From positions 20,290-84,289 of the forward strand of contig CACOBR010000006.1 of NCBI GenBank assembly GCA_902625475.1: DNA of 64,000 nt, in the 5' to 3' direction. Shown piece by piece: positions 1-8,260 of the stretch. A program made the position numbers and the translations under genes. How positions within the stretch are numbered: position 1 is the first letter of the stretch; each line of letters opens with the position of its first letter. This DNA comes from an uncultured Alphaproteobacteria bacterium. Its GTDB lineage: Bacteria > Pseudomonadota > Alphaproteobacteria > Rhodobacterales > Rhodobacteraceae. The notes under the pieces were generated by a model, which did not search any database, was not told the DNA's origin, and was given only the letters and a program-made list of their open reading frames with translations.

Positions 1-547
1 AAGGTTTTAAAACAACTGTATTACCCGCAGCTAAACAAGGTGCTAACTTCCAAATAAGAGTACCAATAGGTGAATTCCATGGTAGAACTTGTGCAACAAC
101 TCCAAAAGGTTCCCATTTCAAGTAATTATGTATATCAGGTACTTCTGCTGGTATTACACGACCTTCAAACTTATCACACATACCAGAATAGTAGTGCCAA
201 CTATCAACTTGCCAAGAATTTTTTAGTAAGCTTGGTGTTATGTTTCTGGGAAGTTTGCCATTATCAGTTGTCTCAATTTTTCCAATTCTCTCTGCATGTT
301 TTGATATTATTTCACCAATTTTTCTTAAATATCTTCCTCTTTCTGCCGGCATCATTTTACCCCAATGCCCATAGTAAAAAGCATTTTTTGCTGCCTCTAC
401 TGCTAAATCAATATCCCCAGGCCCACAGTCTGGAACTAAAGCCCAAGAAAGACCTGTAGCAGGGTTTTCACTTTCAAAGTATGCTTTAGTGATAGGTTCT
501 TTCCATTCATTATTAACAAAATATTTAAATTTTCTTAATTCTGACAT
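1..547 (-). CDS. Aldehyde dehydrogenase, N-terminal part (cut by window edge)
   Basis: The minus strand reads openly from an ATG at 545-547 to the left edge, giving about 182 residues that begin MSELRKFKYFV. The visible part has the ALDH-superfamily N-terminus: an ENPATG motif near residue 26, a DIDLAVEAAKNAF helix, and a PWNSPIGTLIWKLAPCLAAG segment near residues 153-172 that forms part of the NAD-binding fold. The catalytic Cys and Glu lie beyond the window. ALDHs oxidise aldehydes to acids with NAD(P). The gene starts 13 bp after the GMC oxidoreductase stop and is very probably co-transcribed with it, so it may oxidise the aldehyde that enzyme makes. A betaine-aldehyde-type role is possible but the substrate cannot be read here. 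Confidence 0.9.
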   Translation of the reverse strand, partial: MSELRKFKYFVNNEWKEPITKAYFESENPATGLSWALVPDCGPGDIDLAVEAAKNAFYYGHWGKMMPAERGRYLRKIGEIISKHAERIGKIETTDNGKLPRNITPSLLKNSWQVDSWHYYSGMCDKFEGRVIPAEVPDIHNYLKWEPFGVVAQVLPWNSPIGTLIWKLAPCLAAGNTVVLKP

Positions 548-560
548 TTAACTATTTCCT

Positions 561-2228
561 TTATGTTTCCACGGGGGGTTTTTTTTCTATTTTAAGTATC
601 ATATCTGATGCTTTTTCAGCCATTGCTATTACAGTGGCGTATAAGTTACCGGTAATTTGTGAAGGCATTGCGGCGGCATCACAAATCCTTAAACCCTCTA
701 CACCATATACTTTCAATTCCTTGTCTACAACTGAATGAATATCATTACTCATACCCATTTTTGCTGTAGAACAGGGATGATGTCCTGTGTATGCAGTTTT
801 TCTTATTGCAGATATAATTTCTTCATCTGTACTAACATTTTTCCAATCACCTCTTTCTTCAGTTAAATATTTGCTTATATTCTCATTTTTCATAATTTTT
901 TTTACTACTTTTACACCTTTTACTAAATCATCTAAATCCTTTTTATTGTTTAAATAGTTTGGATCTATGATTGGATAATCTAATGGATTTGAACTATTTA
1001 ATCTTATTCTTCCTAATGACTTTGGTCTTTCGAGATTAATATCAATTTGAACTCCTGGTTTTGCAACTTTTTTACCTCTAACCAGTAATTTCCTTCCCAA
1101 AGATTGTAGTATAGAAGTAGTTTCATTTTTTCCATCACTCAAGTTTTCATCAATATTCATTGGTGTCATAAAAATTTGTAATTCTGGGTAATTCGGGTCA
1201 TCAAATGAATGAAAGAGCATACTTGAAAATAAAGAACCACCTCCAGGACCACTTCCGTTGATTAGCCATCTTCCCAATAATAAAGCCGCTTGATCCATCC
1301 GCTGATATCTTGCTGCACTTAAGTCCATTCTATCAGATCCATATTGAATAGATACATCCAAATGATCAGCAAGATTTTGCCCAACTCCTGGTAAATCAAT
1401 AATTGGTTTCACATCATGAGACATTAAATGATTTGCATCACCTATACCCGATAACATAAGTAAGTGTGGTGTTCCAAATGCACCTTGCGATATAATTACT
1501 TCTTTTCCTGCATAGATTTTTTTTCCATCAATCGTTTGAATTCCTACAGCTTTATTTTTATTAAATAAAATTTTGACAACTCTTGTGTTAGTAAAAATTT
1601 TTAAATTTTTAGGTATTTTATTTAAATAAGAAATTGCAGAAGATTGCCTTACACCTCGATAAGTTGTGCTATCTATCCTTGAAACTCCTGCCCTCTTATT
1701 GGCATTGAAATCATCTAAGAATTCATGCCCAGTTTCAACTGCAGCTTTTATAAAAGCTTTATCTAATAAAGAAAAATTCCTTGCAGGTTCAACTTTTAAA
1801 GGACCTTGATTTCCATGAAAATTATTTTGTCGATTTGTAGAGCCTTCAGAATATTTAAAGTATGGTAATAAGTCTGAATATCCCCACCCATCTAAACCCA
1901 TTTGTCGCCAATTATCGTAATCTTGTGCAACTCCTCTGATATAAACCATTCCATTGACTATTGAAGTTCCTCCTAAACCTTTTCCACGTGCAAAATAAAT
2001 TTTTCGATTATTTAACTGAGCTTGTTTAACCGAATGATATCCCCAATCAAATTTAGGATTCCCAAAAATAAAACCATTGCCAGCAGGCATCTTTATAAAT
2101 AAATTTTTACCGCTTCCTCCTGCTTCAACCAAACAAATACTGTCTTTTGAATTATTAGCTAACCTTGAAGCTAAAACACACCCAGCAGAACCACCACCTG
2201 CAATAATATAATCATATTCTAAAGACAT
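561..2228 (-). CDS. GMC-family FAD-dependent alcohol/choline dehydrogenase
   Basis: This is a 555-residue glucose-methanol-choline oxidoreductase of normal family length. The N-terminal FAD dinucleotide-binding motif GGGSAGC is at about residues 11-17. The GMC signature around ARGKGLGGTSIVNG lies near residues 80-95. The C-terminal active-site region has GHHPCSTAKMG near residue 485 and a GNLYATVIAMAEKA segment near residue 530. Family members oxidise primary alcohols to aldehydes; bacterial relatives include choline dehydrogenase BetA. It overlaps the upstream LeuB-like gene by 10 bp and is followed closely by an aldehyde dehydrogenase, which suggests alcohol to aldehyde to acid oxidation. 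No BetI regulator or BetT/Opu transporter is adjacent, so choline is only one candidate substrate. Confidence 0.93.
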   Translation of the reverse strand: MSLEYDYIIAGGGSAGCVLASRLANNSKDSICLVEAGGSGKNLFIKMPAGNGFIFGNPKFDWGYHSVKQAQLNNRKIYFARGKGLGGTSIVNGMVYIRGVAQDYDNWRQMGLDGWGYSDLLPYFKYSEGSTNRQNNFHGNQGPLKVEPARNFSLLDKAFIKAAVETGHEFLDDFNANKRAGVSRIDSTTYRGVRQSSAISYLNKIPKNLKIFTNTRVVKILFNKNKAVGIQTIDGKKIYAGKEVIISQGAFGTPHLLMLSGIGDANHLMSHDVKPIIDLPGVGQNLADHLDVSIQYGSDRMDLSAARYQRMDQAALLLGRWLINGSGPGGGSLFSSMLFHSFDDPNYPELQIFMTPMNIDENLSDGKNETTSILQSLGRKLLVRGKKVAKPGVQIDINLERPKSLGRIRLNSSNPLDYPIIDPNYLNNKKDLDDLVKGVKVVKKIMKNENISKYLTEERGDWKNVSTDEEIISAIRKTAYTGHHPCSTAKMGMSNDIHSVVDKELKVYGVEGLRICDAAAMPSQITGNLYATVIAMAEKASDMILKIEKKPPVET

Positions 2229-3307
2229 AATTTAAGTTCTTTTATTATATGATTTGTCATTTCAATAGTTGATGAATTCCCCTTAAGATCCTTAGTATGA
2301 CAACCCTTTTGCAATGTTTTATCTATAGCAAATTCTATTTTTTTTGAAACTATATCTAATCCAAACGAATATTTTAGCATCATTGAAATGCTAAGTATCA
2401 TACCAATTGGATTAGCGGCTCCAGTTCCAACTAATTCAGGAGCAGTCCCATGAACAGGTTCATATATACCTTTTGTTAAATTTACTGGTGAACCACATAG
2501 AGAAGCAGAAGGAAGCATCCCAATACTACCAGATATAGTAGCAGCAAGATCTGAGAATATATCACCAAGAAAATTACAAGATAATATAACATCAAACTTT
2601 TGAGGATTCATAATCATTTGAAATGCACAATTATCTGCATAAAGATGTTCAAGGTTAGTATTGGGATAATTATGAGAAACTTCTTGAACGACATCTCTCC
2701 ATAGTCGATAACTTTCCATAACATTTGATTTATCAATTGAAATAATCTTTTTATTATATTTTTTTGCTAATTCAAAACCACATTCAGCAAATTTCTTTAT
2801 CTCTAATTCGTGATAACCGGCAGTATCAAATCCATAACGTTGATTTTTAATATATTTAGTTCCTCTTGGTTTTGAAAACATTACTCCACTACACATTTCT
2901 CTCAAAACAATTATTTCAGAGTTTTGTACATTTTTCCTATAAAAAGGAATTATTTTATGAAGACTTTTATAATATTTAATTGGTCTTATCCCAAAAAATG
3001 TATCTAATTTTTTTCTTAAGCACATTAAACCATCTTGATCTACTGGATCTCCTTTGATTTTCATAGCGTCCCATTTAGGACCTCCTACTGCACCAACCAA
3101 AATTGCATCAACCTCTTTAGCTTTTTGTATAGTAATATTCCTACAAAAAGTCCCATACTTGTCCCAACAAATACCCCCTATTAAGTCAAAATCTATATCA
3201 AAATTTACTTTAATTCCCTTTGAAACCGTTTCTAAAATCTTTAATCCGGAATCCAAAACTTCAGGGCCAATTCCATCCCCTCCAAGAGCAAGTAATTTTT
3301 TTACCAT
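2219..3307 (-). CDS. Isopropylmalate-dehydrogenase-like beta-decarboxylating dehydrogenase
   Basis: The 362-residue protein belongs to the isocitrate/isopropylmalate dehydrogenase family. It has GGDGIGPEV at residues 9-17, VGAVGGPKWD near residue 71, an Arg-rich substrate loop (LRKKLD...GIRPIK) near residues 97-110, and DKSNVMES around Lys193. An ADNCAFQMI segment and FLGDIFSDLAA supply the metal-binding aspartates, and YEPVHGTAPELVGTGAANP forms the NAD site. The position normally held by the catalytic tyrosine (GGIYFGKPRG in LeuB) reads SGVMFSKPRG, so Met143 replaces Tyr, and the residues before it are also changed. It may therefore act on a different 2-hydroxyacid, or be impaired. No leuC or leuD lies nearby; the neighbours are alcohol and aldehyde dehydrogenases. 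The family is certain, the substrate unknown. Confidence 0.85.
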   Translation of the reverse strand: MVKKLLALGGDGIGPEVLDSGLKILETVSKGIKVNFDIDFDLIGGICWDKYGTFCRNITIQKAKEVDAILVGAVGGPKWDAMKIKGDPVDQDGLMCLRKKLDTFFGIRPIKYYKSLHKIIPFYRKNVQNSEIIVLREMCSGVMFSKPRGTKYIKNQRYGFDTAGYHELEIKKFAECGFELAKKYNKKIISIDKSNVMESYRLWRDVVQEVSHNYPNTNLEHLYADNCAFQMIMNPQKFDVILSCNFLGDIFSDLAATISGSIGMLPSASLCGSPVNLTKGIYEPVHGTAPELVGTGAANPIGMILSISMMLKYSFGLDIVSKKIEFAIDKTLQKGCHTKDLKGNSSTIEMTNHIIKELKLCL

Positions 3308-3367
3308 TCAGTTTACTTTGCTCCTATATTTAAGTCGGTTAATTGTGTTAAAGATCTATGAACTTTT

Positions 3368-3396
3368 TTGACTTGATTTTTGTGAAATAATCAAAT
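3368..3396 (+). promoter_or_regulatory. Candidate sigma70-type promoter for the 2OG oxygenase gene
   Basis: The 139-bp gap between the divergent LeuB-like and oxygenase genes contains TTGACT (3368-3373), a 17-bp spacer and TCAAAT (3391-3396). This is a plausible -35/-10 pair about 50 bp upstream of the oxygenase start. In such AT-rich DNA chance matches are common, so the call is tentative. Confidence 0.3.
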
Positions 3397-3446
3397 TCAC
3401 TATTAATAAAATTTAATAAAAAAAATTAACCAATATCAATAAAAAA

Positions 3447-4250
3447 ATGTCTGAATTAAATCTTGAACTAAAACAAATTATCAATTTTCGGCAATATCCA
3501 ATAGATAATGAAGTTTTTATAAAAAAATGTATAACTGAACTTGATAAAAAAGGTGTTTTAACACTACCCAATTTTATTAATAATGAAACTCTTTTGGAAT
3601 TAACAATCGAAGCAAAAGAAAATCAGTTTAAGGCTTATTATGCACAATCTACACATAATATTTACTTAACTGAAATGGATACCAAACTTCCCCCTAATCA
3701 TATATTTAACTACCAAGTTATTTCTTCAAAAGGATGTATAACTACAGATCAAATACCTGAGAATTCAAAACTAAAAAGTATTTATGGATCTATAATATTC
3801 AAAGATTTTCTAGCTAGAGTAGTGAATGAAAGAAAATTATATGAATATGCAGACCCCTTTTCATCTATAAACATACATTATGCTAAAGAAAATCAAGAAT
3901 TGGGATGGCATTTTGATAATTCTAATTTCGCTGTAACTCTTCTTCTTCAAAAACCTGAAGCTGGAGGTGAATTTGAATATGTTAAAAATATAAGAAATAT
4001 CGAAAATAATGATATGGGTTATGAGGGAGTTTCTGAAATTATTTATAAGAAAAAAAACCCCAAAAAATTAGAAATAAAACCAGGAACTTTGGTGTTATTT
4101 CGAGGAAAAAATTCAATGCATAGGGTAACACCTACAATAGGTAATCTTACCAGGATGCTTGTAGTTTTTGCTTATAATGCAAAACCTGGCATCTCCTTAT
4201 CTAAGACAGCACAAAAAACCTTTTATGGAAAGACTAGCGAAGATGTATAG
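3447..4250 (+). CDS. 2-oxoglutarate/Fe(II) oxygenase, HalD/BesD-like fold
   Basis: The 267-residue protein has the full set of Fe(II)/2-oxoglutarate ligands: His155-Phe-Asp157 in GWHFDNSNF, distal His225 in SMHRVTP, and Arg236 in NLTRML as the probable 2OG-binding residue. The block TLLLQKPEAGGEFEYVKNIR, which follows the HxD, resembles the family that includes the amino-acid halogenases BesD and HalD. Those halogenases carry Gly in place of the Asp, so this protein with HxD is expected to be a hydroxylase or other oxygenase. It ends 10 bp before a convergent threonine-dehydratase-like gene. The substrate is unknown; a free amino acid or small amine is a reasonable guess from the family. Confidence 0.85.
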   Translation: MSELNLELKQIINFRQYPIDNEVFIKKCITELDKKGVLTLPNFINNETLLELTIEAKENQFKAYYAQSTHNIYLTEMDTKLPPNHIFNYQVISSKGCITTDQIPENSKLKSIYGSIIFKDFLARVVNERKLYEYADPFSSINIHYAKENQELGWHFDNSNFAVTLLLQKPEAGGEFEYVKNIRNIENNDMGYEGVSEIIYKKKNPKKLEIKPGTLVLFRGKNSMHRVTPTIGNLTRMLVVFAYNAKPGISLSKTAQKTFYGKTSEDV

Positions 4251-4260
4251 CAAGTTTTAA

Positions 4261-5214
4261 CTAATTTAAAATAGATAATATAATATTTTTATCAAAATTA
4301 CCCCCACATAAAAGTACCAAATTTGTCTCATGTTTTTTTGATTGCTTTTCCTGCATAAATCCTGCTAATGCAAGAGCTGCAGATCCTTCAACCATCAAGT
4401 TTTCATTCCAAGCAAGAATTTTAATTGCTTCAACTATTTGTTCTTCTGTGCACTCTATAACAGAGTCTGTAACTTCTGTAGCTATAGGTAAAGTAAGTGT
4501 TCCCTCATCAATACCACCTGCACATCCATCTGCTAATGTATCAAAATGAGTGGTTTCACATACAGAACCTAATTTAATACTGGCGGCTAATGCTCCTGAA
4601 TTAATTGCACTAACCCCGATAATCTTTGTAGTTGGGGAATGGTGTTTGATAACACTGCCAATACCGGATATTAACCCTCCTCCACCCATTGAAATATAAA
4701 TATTATCAATATTTGGCACCTGTTCAAGCAATTCAAACCCAATGGTACCCTGTCCTGCAATAATATCATAATCGTTATAAGGAGATATATATTCAAATTT
4801 TTCTGACTCAGCTAACAAACGAGCTTTTTTTTCAGCCAAACCTGAATCTCCTGGATTCAATATAACTTTAGTTCCAAAACCCTGTATTGCCTCTAATTTT
4901 GATTTAGAGACTTTTTCTGGTAAAACAACTGTAAGATTATGACCTGTTTTTTTTGCTGCATAAGAACACGCAATACCATGGTTGCCAGAAGAGGCAGTTA
5001 TTAATTTTGTATTTTTTGAAATTTTTTTTATTTTGGACAATGCCCCTCTTATTTTAAAAGAGCCAGTAATTTGAAAATTTTCAGCTTTAAAATAAAGGTC
5101 AACTCCCTCATTCAATTTTAATCGGCTTGGAAAACAGGGAGTTTGAATTATAGAATTTAAAATTAAATGCCTGCTAATTTCAGATTGTTTTGCTAATTTA
5201 GAAACTATATTCAA
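4261..5214 (-). CDS. Threonine/serine dehydratase-like PLP enzyme
   Basis: The 317-residue protein is a fold-type II PLP enzyme. The PLP lysine lies in GSFKIRGA near residue 53, the substrate loop is SSGNHG near residue 75, and the phosphate-binding glycine loop is SMGGGGLISG near residue 175. The C-terminal LLCGGNFD segment is also typical. It lacks the regulatory ACT-like domain of biosynthetic IlvA, so it resembles catabolic threonine dehydratases, serine racemases or the hydroxyectoine-utilisation dehydratase EutB. An M20 amidohydrolase gene lies 26 bp upstream on the same strand, which suggests one transcript: the hydrolase frees an amino acid that this enzyme deaminates. That link is inference, and EutB-like specificity is not shown. 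Confidence 0.85.
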   Translation of the reverse strand: MNIVSKLAKQSEISRHLILNSIIQTPCFPSRLKLNEGVDLYFKAENFQITGSFKIRGALSKIKKISKNTKLITASSGNHGIACSYAAKKTGHNLTVVLPEKVSKSKLEAIQGFGTKVILNPGDSGLAEKKARLLAESEKFEYISPYNDYDIIAGQGTIGFELLEQVPNIDNIYISMGGGGLISGIGSVIKHHSPTTKIIGVSAINSGALAASIKLGSVCETTHFDTLADGCAGGIDEGTLTLPIATEVTDSVIECTEEQIVEAIKILAWNENLMVEGSAALALAGFMQEKQSKKHETNLVLLCGGNFDKNIILSILN

Positions 5215-5240
5215 AATTTTAAATCCCTTTTTTTTAACAA

Positions 5241-6401
5241 CTATAATGGCTGAGCTTTTTCTACAAGTTTCACAAAAAAACTTGCACCTATTGGCGACAA
5301 TTCATCATTGAAGTCATATTCTGGACTATGCAAAGCTGGTCCATCCCCTTGCCCCAAATGTAAATATGCACCAGGTCTTTCAAGAAGCATGTAAGAAAAA
5401 TCTTCAGAGCCCATGATTGGTGGAGCATTACCATCAACCATAGTTGATCCTGATATGTCAGTTGCAACTTCTACAGAAAATCTTGTCTCATTTTCATGAT
5501 TAAAAGTAACAGGATAACCTATATTGTAATTTAATTTAATTTCGCAATTAAATGAAATTGCTACACCTTCACAAATAGAATTTAATCTTTCTTCAATAAG
5601 TCTCTGAGTTACTTTATCAAGCGTTCTTACTGTGCCGTTAATAAATGCTTTGTCAGGTATAATATTATGAGTTGTCCCAGAATGTATCTGTGTAATCGAT
5701 ATAACAACATTATCCAATGCAGATAAGTTCCTTGAACTAATTGTTTGAATAGATTGTGCAACTTGTAGTGATGCTGTAATAGGATCAAATGTTTCTTCTG
5801 GATTTGCTCCATGACCACCTTTACCTTTAATTTCAATGGTGAAATCATCAGCAGCAGCCATATTTGGACCAGGATTGGTTTTAAAAAAACCCAAAGGTAA
5901 ACCAGGTGCATTATGTAAACCATAAACTTGATTAATTGAAAAAGTATCCATAATACCTTCTTCACACATTACTCGCCCACCTCCACCATCTTCTTCTGAA
6001 GGTTGAAAAATTAAAGCTACTTTTCCAGAAAAATTTTTAGTTTCATTTAGATATTTTGCTGCACCGAGTAACATTGTCATGTGCCCATCGTGACCACAGG
6101 CATGCATAACACCATTTTTTTTGGATTTATATGGATGATCTTTAATTTCTTGTAATGGTAAAGCATCCATATCAGCTCTCAGACCAATAGTTTCACCATC
6201 TTTTTTCCCATTTATAATGGCAACAATTCCCGTTTTAGCTATTCCAGTGTGAATTTCATTTATGCCAAATTCTTTCAACCTCTCAACTATATAACTTGCA
6301 GTTTCATAACAATCAAACTTCAGTTCAGGATTTGAATGGAGTTCTTGTCTCCATTGGTTCATATCTTCTGCAAAATTTGCTATTCTATTAATTATTGGCA
6401 T
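5241..6401 (-). CDS. M20-family amidohydrolase (hippurate hydrolase/N-acyl amino acid deacylase type)
   Basis: The 386-residue protein has the M20D pattern: GLRADMDALPLQE near residue 74, the metal-binding HACGHDGHMTMLLGAA near residue 100, FQPSEEDGGGG near residue 132, a dimerisation domain with GKGGHGANPEETFDPI near residue 193, and MGSEDFSYML near the C-terminus. Such enzymes remove acyl groups from N-acyl amino acids or related amides, using two divalent metals held by His, Asp and Glu and a bridging Cys. It is the first gene of a two-gene minus-strand unit with the dehydratase-like gene. No signal peptide is visible, so it is cytoplasmic. The acyl and amino-acid parts of its substrate are unknown. 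Confidence 0.9.
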   Translation of the reverse strand: MPIINRIANFAEDMNQWRQELHSNPELKFDCYETASYIVERLKEFGINEIHTGIAKTGIVAIINGKKDGETIGLRADMDALPLQEIKDHPYKSKKNGVMHACGHDGHMTMLLGAAKYLNETKNFSGKVALIFQPSEEDGGGGRVMCEEGIMDTFSINQVYGLHNAPGLPLGFFKTNPGPNMAAADDFTIEIKGKGGHGANPEETFDPITASLQVAQSIQTISSRNLSALDNVVISITQIHSGTTHNIIPDKAFINGTVRTLDKVTQRLIEERLNSICEGVAISFNCEIKLNYNIGYPVTFNHENETRFSVEVATDISGSTMVDGNAPPIMGSEDFSYMLLERPGAYLHLGQGDGPALHSPEYDFNDELSPIGASFFVKLVEKAQPL

Positions 6402-6532
6402 TTAATATATCAAAAATATGCATTTATCTGTTTTTTAAAATATAATATGTTTATATCTTTATAAATTTATTATAACAACAGAAATACATTCAATATATTT
6501 AAATTTTTCTACTTTATTTAAGAAGGTAATTC

Positions 6533-7318
6533 ATGAATTTCGATAACAAAAATAATTCTGTTTTAATTACTGGAGGAACACAAGGGCTAGGATTTGAAAT
6601 TGCAAATCAGCTTATAGAAAACGGCTGTAGCGAAATTATAATAGCAGGTAGAAATAAAAAAAAAGGTATTATAGCAGAAAAGAAACTTTTAAAAAAAAAT
6701 GTTGAAGTTAAATATATAATGACTGACTTACAGAATGCTCAAGAATGTCATAACCTAATAATGGAAAGTATAAAATATTTTCCTAAGCTTAACAGCTTAG
6801 TAAATTCTGCTGCAGTAACAACTAGAGGAACTATTGATAATACATCAACTGAACTATGGGAGCAGCATATGAATATTAATTTGAGAGCACCATTCCTTCT
6901 CATGCAGGGCTTAATCAAAAAACTAAAAAAAAATAAAGAATCTGGATCAATAGTTAATATTGCTTCTACTTCATCGTATGTTGGTCAAAGCTTTTTGACT
7001 GCATATTCAACGTCCAAAGGTGGCCTTTTAACATTATCAAAAAATAGTGCCTTAGCATTAAGAAAGGATAAAATACGTGTAAATGTTGTTGCACCTGGAT
7101 GGATGAATACACCTGGAGAAGATGAAATTCAAAAAAAATACCATGGAGCAAGTGATGATTGGGTAAAAAAAGCTGAAAAAACTTTACCAATGGGAGAACT
7201 TGTTAATCCTAAAAAATTAGCACCATTGGTATGTTATTTATTAAGTTTTTCATCAGGAATAATAACAGGTTCGATTATAAATTATGATCAGCAAATTATA
7301 GGTGCTGTACCAGAATAA
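6533..7318 (+). CDS. Short-chain dehydrogenase/reductase (SDR)
   Basis: The 261-residue classical SDR has the NAD(P)-binding TGGTQGLG near residue 14, NSAAVT (the usual NNAG region) near residue 92, and a Ser...Tyr-x-x-x-Lys active site in NIASTSS and YSTSKGG near residues 143-162. The segment VNVVAPGWMNTPGED follows. A Ser replaces the second Asn of NNAG, a mild deviation. It stands alone on the plus strand and converges with another SDR gene 4 bp away. Substrate unknown; sugar, polyol or keto-acid reduction are all possible. Confidence 0.88.
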   Translation: MNFDNKNNSVLITGGTQGLGFEIANQLIENGCSEIIIAGRNKKKGIIAEKKLLKKNVEVKYIMTDLQNAQECHNLIMESIKYFPKLNSLVNSAAVTTRGTIDNTSTELWEQHMNINLRAPFLLMQGLIKKLKKNKESGSIVNIASTSSYVGQSFLTAYSTSKGGLLTLSKNSALALRKDKIRVNVVAPGWMNTPGEDEIQKKYHGASDDWVKKAEKTLPMGELVNPKKLAPLVCYLLSFSSGIITGSIINYDQQIIGAVPE

Positions 7319-7322
7319 TCTC

Positions 7323-8081
7323 TTAGAGCCACCCTCCATCAACTATAAATGATTGGTTTGAACAGGCTGATGCTTCATCTGAAGCCATAAACAAAACAAA
7401 TTTTGCAATATCTTCAGGAACTAATTTTCTTTTTATGCATTGCCGTTCCATAAGCTCTTTTTCACTTTCTGGGGTAAGCCACATTTCTACTTGTCTTTCA
7501 GTCATTATCCAACCTGGGACAACACAATTTACGCGTATATTCTTTGGTCCAAGATCTCTAGCTAAAGCTCTAGTCAAGCCTTGAATTGCTGATTTAGCAG
7601 TAGTGTAGCATGGCATACCTCCCTGACCAATCATCCAGCTTGTTGAACCCATATTAATTATTACACCACCTCCATTAGATTCCATATCATTAACAACTGC
7701 CTGAGAGGCAAATAATTGATGTTTTAAATTAGTTGCAATTCTTTCATCAAAATATTCAGATGTTACACTTTCTAAACTATGTCTATCATCTCTGGCAGCA
7801 TTATTTATTAAAATTTGTATAGGCCCAAATTTGGAGCTTACATTTTTTATTGAATTTTTTAATTGTTCAATATCCCTTAAATCACATAATTCAAAATGAA
7901 CTTTATCTGTGTTTAATTCTTTAATTAACTTTGTTGAATGATTTTCATTAAAATCTAGAAAAGATACTTTAGCCCCCTGATTAAGAAAAGATCTTGTAAT
8001 TGCTTCTCCTATTCCAGAACCACCCCCTGTAATGACTACTACCTTATTATTTAGGGAAGGATATACAGCTTTATTTGACAT
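7323..8081 (-). CDS. Short-chain dehydrogenase/reductase (SDR)
   Basis: The 252-residue classical SDR has TGGGSGIGE near residue 18, NNAARD near residue 91, a Ser in NMGSTSW and the catalytic YTTAKSA near residue 160, then VPGWIMTERQ and a C-terminal SNQSFIVDGGWL that is typical of the family. It is monocistronic, with 179 bp of AT-rich DNA between its start and the PdeM gene end. Overall it resembles bacterial SDRs acting on sugars or sugar acids, but the substrate cannot be assigned. It shares little beyond the fold motifs with the convergent SDR, so a recent duplication is unlikely. Confidence 0.9.
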   Translation of the reverse strand: MSNKAVYPSLNNKVVVITGGGSGIGEAITRSFLNQGAKVSFLDFNENHSTKLIKELNTDKVHFELCDLRDIEQLKNSIKNVSSKFGPIQILINNAARDDRHSLESVTSEYFDERIATNLKHQLFASQAVVNDMESNGGGVIINMGSTSWMIGQGGMPCYTTAKSAIQGLTRALARDLGPKNIRVNCVVPGWIMTERQVEMWLTPESEKELMERQCIKRKLVPEDIAKFVLFMASDEASACSNQSFIVDGGWL

Positions 8082-8260
8082 TTTTTAACTCCAGTTATTA
8101 CTTTATAAATAAAATTGATTTAATTTATTATTCTAAATGTTTAAGACTTTATATTTTTTTTTACCCAATTACTTTTCTTATTTTTGATTAATCAAAAAAA
8201 CTTTGGAGTAACTAAATTTTATTATTGAATTTAAAAATAATAAATACAATCCTAGAGATT

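Noticed and set aside
2219..3307. Straightforward assignment as biosynthetic LeuB
   Set aside because: The catalytic Tyr position is Met and there are no leuC or leuD neighbours, so the symbol was withheld.
3447..4250. Possible radical halogenase
   Set aside because: Halogenases of this family have Gly in the HxG position to leave room for chloride. This protein has His-x-Asp, so halogenation is unlikely.
5627..5965. 112-codon open frame on the minus strand within the M20 gene
   Set aside because: It lies wholly inside a well-supported gene in another frame, and its Leu/His-rich composition is typical of shadow frames in AT-rich DNA.
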